Source: Williamsia muralis (GTDB lineage Bacteria > Actinomycetota > Actinomycetes > Mycobacteriales > Mycobacteriaceae). Taken from it: a stretch of 64,000 nt of DNA. Both the position numbers and the translations under genes were made by a program. Where the stretch lies: contig NZ_PEBD01000010.1 in NCBI RefSeq assembly GCF_002735905.1, positions 1,364,001-1,428,000 of the forward strand, in the 5' to 3' direction. Below are positions 43,498 to 50,488 of the stretch, in pieces (positions within the stretch are counted from its first letter, which is position 1; every line of letters begins with the position of its first letter). Under the pieces are notes generated by a model. It saw nothing but the letters and a program-made list of their open reading frames with translations. It did not search any database and was not told where the DNA came from.

Positions 43498-44496
43498 TCA
43501 GTATGCCGTGACAGAGCCGGAGGTCAGCGCCGCCTTTGCGTCGGTCAGCGCCTTGGTGGCGGCCGGGTCATCCGAGCAGAGGATGAAGTCGCTGCCACCC
43601 TTGTCTGTTGTCAGACCGAACGGAACCTGTGCAGCCGCCCACGAGCCGTCGAGCGTTGAGGAGACGGCGTATTCGATCTCGGTCCCGATGTCGGTGCGGA
43701 CAAAACCTACGTATACCGGGTTTGCGCAATCTCCGGGAATCGGCCCGCCGACCATACGATTGCCCGAGTCGCGTGCAGCTTGTTCGATGCCTTGTTTGCC
43801 GAGGTTGACGATCTGACCGAGGATGTTGGCACCTCCCGCGTAGGCGGTGCCCGCAGCCTGTTTGGCTTTGGCGGGATCGTTGAAGTCGCCGACATACTGG
43901 GGGCTGAAAACCTTGACGTCGGGTCGGACAAACGTCGCCCCGTTCGAGAACGCCTTGGCCGCATTGACGATGGCCGGCAACTCGACGCCTCCGACGAATC
44001 CGACCGTTCCGGTGGCCGATGAAGCCGCTGCCACTGCACCGGAGAGGAATTCGGCTTCGGCCTGCTGCGGATCGTAGTAAGCGAGATTGTCCATCGGCTC
44101 GGCGTCGGAAGGTCCACCGATCTCGACGAACTTCACATCTGGGAACTGAGGGGCGATCTTTCGCACGTCGGCGTCGGTCTGGCCGCCGACCGAGATGACC
44201 AATTCGTTCTCAGAAGCGAAGCGCTGCAATGCCTGCTGGTAGTCAGCCGGTACAACCTGCTCGACATAGCTGAGGTCCACCTTGTCGCCGAGTGCCTGTT
44301 CGACCCTCTGGTATCCGAGGTAGCCCGACTCCATGAATCCGGTGTCGGTGACAGAGCCGGGGAAGAAGACTCCCACCGACAGGCTTCCGTCGTTGGCGTC
44401 GGCGCCTGACGTGCCACACCCTGACATCCCCACCGCAATGGCGCCGGCTGCGAGCAGCGCCACCGGAACGCGGACGGTTGTGGATCGAAGTCTCAT
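43498..44496 (-). CDS. BMP-family substrate-binding lipoprotein
   Basis: 332 residues. Signal peptide with Cys27 at AVGMSGCGTSG, so it is lipid-anchored outside the membrane. VGVFFPGSVTDTGFMESGYLGY, FVGGVELPAIVNAAKAF and GFVRTDIGTEIEYAV match BmpA/Med family purine-nucleoside-binding proteins. Only about half of the binding residues can be judged by eye, so the ligand is open. First gene of the operon; two GGTATACC operators lie in its promoter region. Confidence 0.9.
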   Translation of the reverse strand: MRLRSTTVRVPVALLAAGAIAVGMSGCGTSGADANDGSLSVGVFFPGSVTDTGFMESGYLGYQRVEQALGDKVDLSYVEQVVPADYQQALQRFASENELVISVGGQTDADVRKIAPQFPDVKFVEIGGPSDAEPMDNLAYYDPQQAEAEFLSGAVAAASSATGTVGFVGGVELPAIVNAAKAFSNGATFVRPDVKVFSPQYVGDFNDPAKAKQAAGTAYAGGANILGQIVNLGKQGIEQAARDSGNRMVGGPIPGDCANPVYVGFVRTDIGTEIEYAVSSTLDGSWAAAQVPFGLTTDKGGSDFILCSDDPAATKALTDAKAALTSGSVTAY

Positions 44497-44525
44497 GGTG
44501 TCTCCTGTCGTCGGCCGCTGTGTTT

Positions 44526-44541
44526 TAGCGGTATACCGTTA
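44526..44541. promoter_or_regulatory. GGTATACC operator, site 1
   Basis: TAGCGGTATACCGTTA is palindromic except for one pair. It lies 30 nt upstream of the bmpA-like start (44496, minus). The GTATAC core is typical of GntR/FCD operators. Confidence 0.65.
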
Positions 44542-44589
44542 CGAGAAGAGTGGGGGCTGAGTGTTTCCATCCGATTACGAGGCGGTTAG

Positions 44590-44607
44590 TTATTGGTATA
44601 CCGCTAA
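44590..44607. promoter_or_regulatory. GGTATACC operator, site 2
   Basis: TTATTGGTATACCGCTAA shares the TTA-N2-GGTATACC-N2-TAA design with site 1. Centre-to-centre distance is 65 bp, about six helical turns, so both sites face the same side of the DNA. It lies 57 nt upstream of the GntR gene. Confidence 0.65.
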
Positions 44608-44664
44608 GTGGGTCTGGCTAGACTCGGTTGAACGAGGCGAGATCCGCGAGAGGACTTGGTGTTC

Positions 44665-45402
44665 ATGCCTGCGGTAGAAGAGCTGACGGGTTCGGCGAAC
44701 GATCGAAAGTCATTGCGCCAGCACGCGTATGAGGAGATTCGCCGCCAAATCGTAGATCTGCGGCTGGCGCCGGGGTCAAGGCTGGTCGAGCGCGATCTTG
44801 CCGCGGAACTCGATGTCTCGCGTATTCCGCTGCGCGAGGCGTTGCAGTTGCTGCAGCAGGACGGACTGGTGGTTTTGGTGCCGCGACAAGGCGCAATCGT
44901 TTCGCCCTTCAGCGAGAACGATGTCCGAGATCTGTTCGACGTGCGCGAGAGTCTCGAAGTCCTTGCCGCCCGGCTTGCTGCAGAGCGAGCCGACGAGGAA
45001 GGTCTCGCCCGGTTGTCGGAGCAACTCGAAGCCGCTCGTGCGGCGACGCTGAAGCGGGACCGCCCAGCGATCGCAGCGGCCAATGCCAAGTTTCACCAAA
45101 TGATCGTCGACCTGTCCGCGAACCCTCTGCTGGAGTCGCTGCTGCGCCCTCTGGAGGCGCGCACGCAGTGGCTCTTTCATCTGACAAAAGACCGGGATCC
45201 GGGCCGTCAGTGCCATGAGCACGAGGAAATCCTTGCCGCCATCGCAGCCCACGACGCCGACCGTGCGGCCGAATCAGCGTTCCTTCACGTTCATTCGGGC
45301 CGGGAGGCAAGTCTTGCCATGGCCGCCGAATGGTCGGGCGGGTCGATCGATCCGGTGGAGGCCACGAAGGGACGTCGGCGGGCGAGATCTGAACCGACTT
45401 GA
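44665..45402 (+). CDS. GntR-family regulator, FCD subfamily, of the BMP operon
   Basis: 245 residues from ATG 44665 with GAGAGG upstream; GTG 44659 and TTG 44656 are also in frame. Winged helix: LRQHAYEEIRRQIVDLRL, ELDVSRIPLREALQLLQQDG. The FCD domain has metal-ligand candidates DVRESLEVLAARL, NAKFHQMIVDL and HEHEEILAAI. Divergent from the BMP operon with twin operators between the two, so it most likely represses both, with the imported compound or its product as inducer. Confidence 0.9.
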   Translation: MPAVEELTGSANDRKSLRQHAYEEIRRQIVDLRLAPGSRLVERDLAAELDVSRIPLREALQLLQQDGLVVLVPRQGAIVSPFSENDVRDLFDVRESLEVLAARLAAERADEEGLARLSEQLEAARAATLKRDRPAIAAANAKFHQMIVDLSANPLLESLLRPLEARTQWLFHLTKDRDPGRQCHEHEEILAAIAAHDADRAAESAFLHVHSGREASLAMAAEWSGGSIDPVEATKGRRRARSEPT

Positions 45403-45444
45403 GCGGTAGGTGCTACACGGTCGGACAGCGAGCCAGGGTTCCGG

Positions 45445-45924
45445 CTAAACGCTGAATCGCTGTGCGTGCAGGGCCCGCATCTCGTCGACCAGAGCATCAG
45501 CCGGCCCATCTACCGGCACTTGGGGCGCAACGGTATTGATCGGCAGGCCGGCAACCGGGGAGAGAGGAGCATTCCATTCCGCGAGCCACTCCGACAATTG
45601 AGACGACGACACGGCATAGGCAATTCGGCCCAGTCCGACCCACGCGTGCGCGGCGGCGCACATCGGGCAATGCTCTCCGGAGGTGTACACCGTGGCCGCG
45701 GCCCGCGCGGCCGGCTCCATGTTCTCCACTGCCCACAACGCGATCGTCAGCTCCGGATGCCTCGTGTTGTCGCCGTCTTTGACGCGGTTGCGCTCTTCGA
45801 AAAGTGTTCGGCCGTCTGCGCTCACGAGCACCGAACCGAAGGGTTCATCGCCGGCCGCCAGTGCTTCGCGTGCCAGATCCACGCATCGCCGTAGGTGCTG
45901 TACATCGTCGTTCGTTATGCCCAC
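45445..45924 (-). CDS. Nucleoside/nucleobase deaminase (cytidine deaminase-like fold, GuaD/TadA group)
   Basis: 159 residues from GTG 45924, which follows TACGCT by 7 nt (leaderless); the frame to 46260 is a chance extension. Zinc-dependent hydrolytic deaminase: His56-Glu58 in TRHPELTIALW and Cys86/Cys89 in SGEHCPMCAAA form the HxE...PCxxC-like site, with the Cys-Pro order CPMC. FGSVLVSADGRTLFEERNR is the N-terminal strand region. Guanine deaminases and TadA share this fold. It lies beside the BMP uptake operon, so salvage or breakdown of an imported purine-like compound is plausible. Confidence 0.82.
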   Translation of the reverse strand: MGITNDDVQHLRRCVDLAREALAAGDEPFGSVLVSADGRTLFEERNRVKDGDNTRHPELTIALWAVENMEPAARAAATVYTSGEHCPMCAAAHAWVGLGRIAYAVSSSQLSEWLAEWNAPLSPVAGLPINTVAPQVPVDGPADALVDEMRALHAQRFSV

Positions 45925-45931
45925 AGGTGCG

Positions 45932-45937
45932 AGCGTA
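45932..45937 (-). promoter_or_regulatory. -10 element (TACGCT) of the deaminase gene
   Basis: Minus-strand TACGCT followed by 7 nt and the GTG start. Confidence 0.4.
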
Positions 45938-46130
45938 CGACACCCTGACTCGGTGACCAGGTGTGTCCACGGTGGGGTACTGGACGGACCCGCGATTTGC
46001 CACAGGCCTGTTTCGAATCGCCACAATGCTGAAACTGAATTGTTCAATCGGCTTTGTCGGCGAAACTCAATTTGATTGGGTGACCAATTCGTTCGCAGAA
46101 CCAACTCAACCCGCTTAGCAAGGATTGGCA

Positions 46131-46217
46131 ATGGAATCGCTCGACGTGGTCGGTCGGTTGATGCGCGATGGTGAGACGAATGAACCCGACGGCTACACCG
46201 GCGCTGCGGCTCCGTAA
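46131..46217 (+). CDS. 28-residue possible small peptide
   Basis: ATG at 46131 is preceded by AAGGA with a 6-nt gap and the frame closes at TAA 46215-46217. The peptide starts MESLDVVGRLMRDGETNE and ends in TGAAAP. It has no Cys and no partner maturation gene, so a ribosomal-peptide-product precursor is not indicated. It is the only well-preceded start in the 45938-46415 interval, which otherwise shows nothing I can name. It may be chance. Confidence 0.25.
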   Translation: MESLDVVGRLMRDGETNEPDGYTGAAAP

Positions 46218-46415
46218 AGCTACGGCGAGGTGACCCTGCGGAGCGTCGTGCACCGAGCACCTGCCCGGTGCCACACGTAAAGACAGCCCGCTGGTCTGCA
46301 GCTCACCAGCCAGGGGCAACGTTGCGGACAAACTGGCGTGATGGGACGATCAGGCTGGGAACAGGCCGTGAATCTGATTCGACATTGTTCGAACTGGCTT
46401 TGAAATCCGACGGTT

Positions 46416-46454
46416 TTGATCGTCAGAATCATAAACTCTGATCGTGACGATCAA
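46416..46454. promoter_or_regulatory. TGATCGT inverted repeats upstream of a small membrane protein gene
   Basis: TTGATCGTCA (46416-46425) and TGACGATCAA (46445-46454) are a perfect 10-bp inverted repeat with a 19-nt spacer. The right arm also belongs to a tighter palindrome, TGATCGT-G-ACGATCA (46439-46453). Three TGATCGT units in 40 bp, 60 nt before a start codon, suggest a dimeric or tetrameric regulator. Confidence 0.45.
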
Positions 46455-46514
46455 TTCGAAATTACTTTTAAAAGAACAGTTTCCCAATTCGGGATAGTGG
46501 GCCATACTTTCGAC

Positions 46515-46682
46515 GTGTTCTTATGGATAGGCGTCGCCGTAGCCGCTTGGGTATTGATCTCGATCTTTGTTGCCATGGTGATGGCGCGCGTGATCAGTCA
46601 CGCAGATCTCGAAGCCGAGGCCGCGGATCTTCGCGCTCTGCAGTCTGCGGGTCGGCCAAAAGAGACCGCCGGAAGCGCGTGA
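46515..46682 (+). CDS. Small single-pass membrane protein
   Basis: 55 residues from GTG 46515, which stands 6 nt after CATACT (46503-46508) and so fits a leaderless start; GTG 46498 and ATG 46416 are alternatives in frame. One hydrophobic helix (FLWIGVAVAAWVLISIFVAM) is followed by a short cytoplasmic helix with acidic and basic residues (ADLEAEAADLRALQSAG) and a polar tail. No family recognised. Confidence 0.5.
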   Translation: MFLWIGVAVAAWVLISIFVAMVMARVISHADLEAEAADLRALQSAGRPKETAGSA

Positions 46683-46713
46683 TATCGCTTCCCGTCTCCT
46701 GGACGCATGGCCC

Positions 46714-46947
46714 TTAGCTTGATTCTTCGAGGGACTCAGGCGTGGCGACAGGGTTCCCACCGAGTTCTTCTTCTGCCCGACGTTCGGTGAGAAGCGGGAC
46801 GAAGTCGCGGATGGGTTGGCCATCGAACTTCCGGTATGCGTCCTCGACGACCTCGGCGACAGCTTCCGTCGGTACATCCGCGTGCTTGTCCGCGAGTTTG
46901 TCGGCGATCTGCTCGATCTGCTGCTGCTCTTGATCCTCGGGGTTCAT
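46714..46947 (-). CDS. Small acidic protein, three-helix bundle type
   Basis: 77 residues. IEQIADKLADKHADVPTEAV, VVEDAYRKFDGQPIRDFVPL and LTERRAEEELGGNP form three short helices; the pattern matches the actinobacterial three-helix bundle dimerization domain found in many small stand-alone proteins. It is strongly acidic and has no membrane helix. Function unknown; probably a dimer. Confidence 0.7.
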   Translation of the reverse strand: MNPEDQEQQQIEQIADKLADKHADVPTEAVAEVVEDAYRKFDGQPIRDFVPLLTERRAEEELGGNPVATPESLEESS

Positions 46948-47049
46948 ACCTTTGACCGTACGGCGCGCACGTCGGACCCTCTAGTTTGTTCACGGGCTGT
47001 TGGCCCTACCGCCATCAGCTATTCGAGTGCATTGTGACGCGTACGGCGA

Positions 47050-47292
47050 TCAGGCCCCGAGCTTGGCGATCCGGTCGTCGAGGAGCGCGGCGATGGATGT
47101 CAGCTCCTCGTCGTTGACGTGCGCGACGTCATGAGTCTCGCGCAATTCGCGCGCGGTGGCGACCACCAGCGCCGACTCATCCTTCTCCGCGCTTGCGCCG
47201 TCGACGACCGACAGCTGACCCATTTCCAAGATCAGATGCGCATCCTCGAACGAACTCTCGAGAAGTTCCCGGACGTGTGTTTCCGACACCAT
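47050..47292 (-). CDS. Small acidic hypothetical protein
   Basis: 80 residues with AAAGGGAC upstream of the ATG. Mostly helical and acidic (HVRELLESSFEDAHLILEMG, ATARELRETHDVAHVNDEEL, SIAALLDDRIAKLG). No motif or family recognised. The interval 47293-47566 upstream of it has no further gene. Confidence 0.65.
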   Translation of the reverse strand: MVSETHVRELLESSFEDAHLILEMGQLSVVDGASAEKDESALVVATARELRETHDVAHVNDEELTSIAALLDDRIAKLGA

Positions 47293-47566
47293 CGGTTGTC
47301 CCTTTCATAGCTACGACCATGATCTGACTCGATCCGGCAGGTACCCGTTGATTGCCGAGGGCAAACTCCGCGCATGACCGGCCACGGCAATATTCGAACG
47401 CTGGACAAGTGCAGGCGGGGAAGCAGCTACAACTCGAAAAGCCACAGACAGGCCGTGTCTGTAACGAACTGGTGGCTCACCGATATAGGTGGGTGAATGG
47501 CTCGGACCGGTGGGGAAGTCGCTGGTAGCAGCGCATTTCATTACCCTTCCGAAAGGTTTTTGTTCC

Positions 47567-48121
47567 ATGACGCAACAGTTCTCCATGCCCGATAACTGGG
47601 ATCGGCCGACCGGTGGGTCCCCATATGGGCAGCCACCGAAGAAGAAGCGGAAATGGCCGTGGATTGTTGGTGCTGTCTTCGCGCTACTGATGATCGTCGG
47701 CCTCGTCGCGCCTTCGGAGGAGAAGGCTGATGAGAAGCCGAAAACTGTTGCCGAAGCGTCGACACCTGCGGTGACATCACCGCCGAAGACAACATCAACA
47801 ACCACCACCGCGACCACAACCACGACGACAGCGGCACCGCCAACCCGAATCGTGACCTCAGTGGTGACCTCGATCGTGGAAGTGCCGGTCACCCGCGGCA
47901 TTCCGGACACGAACACTGCGACTCAGGCACCACTGCCTGTCATGCCGCGGACGTCGACACCGGCATACGTGCCCATCGCACCCGGTTCCAACGCCGGAGC
48001 GGTCTATTACGAGAACTGCACAGCGGTGAAAGCAGCAGGTGCTGCTCCGATCATGCAAGGAGAAGCCGGCTACCGGTCCGCCCTTGACCGCGATGGCGAC
48101 GGGGTGGCGTGCGAGACATAG
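47567..48121 (+). CDS. Membrane-anchored Excalibur calcium-binding protein
   Basis: 184 residues from ATG 47567. Residues 1-30 are cytoplasmic with a basic stop (GQPPKKKRKWPW), 31-48 one membrane helix (IVGAVFALLMIVGLVAP), 69-89 a Thr-rich wall-spanning linker, and 147-183 an Excalibur domain (YYENCTAVKAAGAAPI, DRDGDGVACE) with the DxDxDG calcium loop and the paired Cys. Excalibur domains occur in extracellular proteins and nucleases; here the domain stands alone. A surface role is likely, its task unknown. Confidence 0.85.
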   Translation: MTQQFSMPDNWDRPTGGSPYGQPPKKKRKWPWIVGAVFALLMIVGLVAPSEEKADEKPKTVAEASTPAVTSPPKTTSTTTTATTTTTTAAPPTRIVTSVVTSIVEVPVTRGIPDTNTATQAPLPVMPRTSTPAYVPIAPGSNAGAVYYENCTAVKAAGAAPIMQGEAGYRSALDRDGDGVACET

Positions 48122-48125
48122 CCGC

Positions 48126-48818
48126 TCAGCGCCGCCACTGGTAACGGATCTTGGGCCGACCGGCATTGCCGTAGTCCGTGTGGCGAGAGAGGGTTCCCTC
48201 GTCGGCCAGGCGTTCGAGATAACGCCAGGCCGTCACCCGTGACACCCCGACCTGGTTGGCGGCCTCGGCGGCGGTGAGACCTTCGGGACTGTCGCGGATC
48301 CGGCGGGCTATCTCGTCGGTGGTGCCGGGTGCCGCGCCTTTCGGGGCCGCGGATTTGTCTGTGGTGCCGCGTAATTCGGCGATGGCACGGTCGACCTCGG
48401 TTTGGCTGGCCGCGTCGGTACCTGCGGGCAAGGCTTGTCGATAACGCTGGTATCGCTCGAGGCGGTCGCGGAAGGCGGCGAACGTGAACGGTTTGAGCAG
48501 GTACGCCAGCGCCCCGTGGGCGACGGCGGCGCGCACCATCTCCAGATCTCGTTCGGACGTGATGGCGATGATGTCGGGGGCCGGGCGTAGCCCTGACAGT
48601 GCTGATGCCAGGTCGATCCCGCTGGCGTCGGGCAGCCCCAGATCGAGGAGGACGAGGTCGATCGGGGCTGCCGTTGTCGCGGACTCTGCGGCCGATCGCA
48701 TGGCATCCTGCGCCGTATGCACAACGGCGACAACGGAAAAACCGTCGATCCTGCCAAGATACGTGCGGTGGGCTTCGGCGATCAAGGGTTCGTCTTCGAC
48801 GACGAGAACGTTGATCAT
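48126..48818 (-). CDS. Response regulator of the DpiA/CitB/DcuR type
   Basis: 230 residues. Receiver domain 1-125 with VLVVEDEP, phospho-acceptor Asp59 (DLVLLDLGLPD) and LLKPFTFAAF. After a linker, the C-terminus has a helix-turn-helix (GLTAAEAANQVGVSRVTAWR, YLERLADEGTLSRHTDYG) of the DcuR/CitB type. It overlaps the sensor kinase by 4 nt. By context it regulates the divergent dicarboxylate symporter gene. Confidence 0.92.
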   Translation of the reverse strand: MINVLVVEDEPLIAEAHRTYLGRIDGFSVVAVVHTAQDAMRSAAESATTAAPIDLVLLDLGLPDASGIDLASALSGLRPAPDIIAITSERDLEMVRAAVAHGALAYLLKPFTFAAFRDRLERYQRYRQALPAGTDAASQTEVDRAIAELRGTTDKSAAPKGAAPGTTDEIARRIRDSPEGLTAAEAANQVGVSRVTAWRYLERLADEGTLSRHTDYGNAGRPKIRYQWRR

Positions 48819-50377
48819 GCCGGCGGCCCGAAGGTGACGGTGACAACCGACCCGTAGGTCACCTCGGCGGTGAGGGTGCCTTCATGGCGATCGACGACCT
48901 GGGACACGAGCGCCAAACCCAGTCCGCGCCTGCCAGATTCGCCACCGGACTTGGTGGAGTATCCGCGCTCCCTCGCTTTGCTGAACTCCTCAGCATCCAT
49001 GCCCGGCCCGCTGTCGGCGACCTGGATCAGCAGATGTTCGCCATCTTGCCGTACGGTGACCTCCACCCAGGGGTCGGACCGGTCGCATGCATCCAAGGCG
49101 TTGTCGACGAGGTTGCCCACCACGGTGACGAGTTCTTGGCCCGACAACACGGCGTGCTCGCTGTCCGAGGGAATCACGGTGTCGTCGGTGATCGTCAACT
49201 CGATGCCCCGTTCGTCGGCTTGAGCGCTCTTGCCCAGCAGCAGGGCAGCCAGTGCGGGTTCACCGACCGATTCGGACAGCCGGTCCACCAGTTGCTGCGA
49301 CAACTCCAACTCGGTGGTGGCGAAGCGGACGGCCTCGTCGCCGCGTCCCATCTCCACCAGCGTCACGATGGTGTGCAGGCGGTTCGCCGATTCGTGAGCC
49401 TGCGATCGCAGCGATTCGGTGAACACCTTCATCGAGTCGAGTTCGCCCAGGGCGCCCTGCAATTCGGTCCGATCACGAATGGTGACCACCTCGGTCTCCG
49501 GCGACCGATTGTCAGGGACACGAGACCTGTTGACCACCAGTACCCGGTCGCCCGTCACATGGACTTCATCGCGTGCGCCGGGGGAGTACGACCGAAGAAA
49601 TGCCGGCAGGCTCTCTTTGTCCACCTCGCCCGCAGGCAGTGCCAGCAGGCGCCGGGCTTCGTCATTGGCCAGGGCCACGCCATGTCGATCCAGCACGATC
49701 AATCCTTCCGACACCGAGTGGAGGATGGCGTCGTGATGTTCATACATCACCTGCAGTTCGGTGGGAGCCAACCCGTGTGTCTGCCGCAGCAGGCGACGGC
49801 GGATCGCCCAGATCCCGACGAGCGACACGAGCAACGCTCCGGCGGCGATCAGCAGGATCTGCGGCAACTGCTGCTGCCAGCGTGAGAAGAGCGTCTGCTG
49901 GGTGATCCCCGCCGACACCAGTCCGACAATGTCGCCGGACGATGAGCGCACCGGCGCGACTGCGCGGATCGAGGGACCGAGAGTGCCGGTGTAGACCTCG
50001 GTGAAGGTGCGGCCCTGCAACGCCGGGTCGATGGTTCCGATGTACGGCCGGCCGATGAGCTCGGGGTTCGTGTGGGTGAAGCGTGTCCGGTCGGGCGCCA
50101 TGATCGTGATGAACGCGATCTGGGTATCTGCCCGAACCCGTTCGGTCACGGGTTGCAGCACCGCTGTCGCTGTCCCGGATTCGATGGCCGCTGCGGTCGC
50201 CGGCGATTCGGCCAGCGCGCTGGCGATGCCGGTCACCTGCAACCGGGCCGCAGCGTCACCGTCGCGCCTTGCGTCGACTATCGCCAGTGCACTGCCGCCC
50301 AGGACCATCACCGCGATCACGACCAGCTGCAGCACAAACGTTTGGCCGGCAAGTGAACGGGGCACCAACCTGGCCAT
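48815..50377 (-). CDS. Sensor histidine kinase of the CitA/DcuS/DctS type
   Basis: 520 residues. One membrane helix at about 13-35, an extracytoplasmic Cache/PAS sensor domain (about 40-165; FITIMAPDRTRFTHTNPELIG and the RAVAPVRSSSGDIVGLVSAG strands), a second helix about 172-192, a cytoplasmic PAS (about 205-310), and a kinase with His328 (RSQAHESANRLHTIV), N-box VGNLVDNALDACD and G-boxes DSGPGMD, GRRGLGLALV. This family senses di- or tricarboxylates outside the cell. Divergent from the DctA-like gene. Confidence 0.92.
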   Translation of the reverse strand: MARLVPRSLAGQTFVLQLVVIAVMVLGGSALAIVDARRDGDAAARLQVTGIASALAESPATAAAIESGTATAVLQPVTERVRADTQIAFITIMAPDRTRFTHTNPELIGRPYIGTIDPALQGRTFTEVYTGTLGPSIRAVAPVRSSSGDIVGLVSAGITQQTLFSRWQQQLPQILLIAAGALLVSLVGIWAIRRRLLRQTHGLAPTELQVMYEHHDAILHSVSEGLIVLDRHGVALANDEARRLLALPAGEVDKESLPAFLRSYSPGARDEVHVTGDRVLVVNRSRVPDNRSPETEVVTIRDRTELQGALGELDSMKVFTESLRSQAHESANRLHTIVTLVEMGRGDEAVRFATTELELSQQLVDRLSESVGEPALAALLLGKSAQADERGIELTITDDTVIPSDSEHAVLSGQELVTVVGNLVDNALDACDRSDPWVEVTVRQDGEHLLIQVADSGPGMDAEEFSKARERGYSTKSGGESGRRGLGLALVSQVVDRHEGTLTAEVTYGSVVTVTFGPPA

Positions 50378-50413
50378 GAAACCTCTCCGTCGATTGAACG
50401 TAATGAACTAAAT

Positions 50414-50429
50414 GGTGACCTGGCTCACC
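50414..50429. promoter_or_regulatory. CRP/GlxR-type site between kinase and symporter genes
   Basis: GGTGA-CCTGGC-TCACC is a perfect 5-bp inverted repeat with 6-nt spacer and the GTGA-N6-TCAC core. It lies 37 nt upstream of the kinase start and 59 nt upstream of the symporter start, and could serve both. Confidence 0.5.
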
Positions 50430-50488
50430 CCCGTGGAACACCATCCTTGCAGACCCATTCTTGCCACCAGTCAGAAGGAAGTTCGATC

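Noticed and set aside
46044-46331. 95-codon minus-strand ORF in the gene-poor stretch
   Set aside because: No ribosome-binding site, no domain, and codon use unlike real genes nearby.
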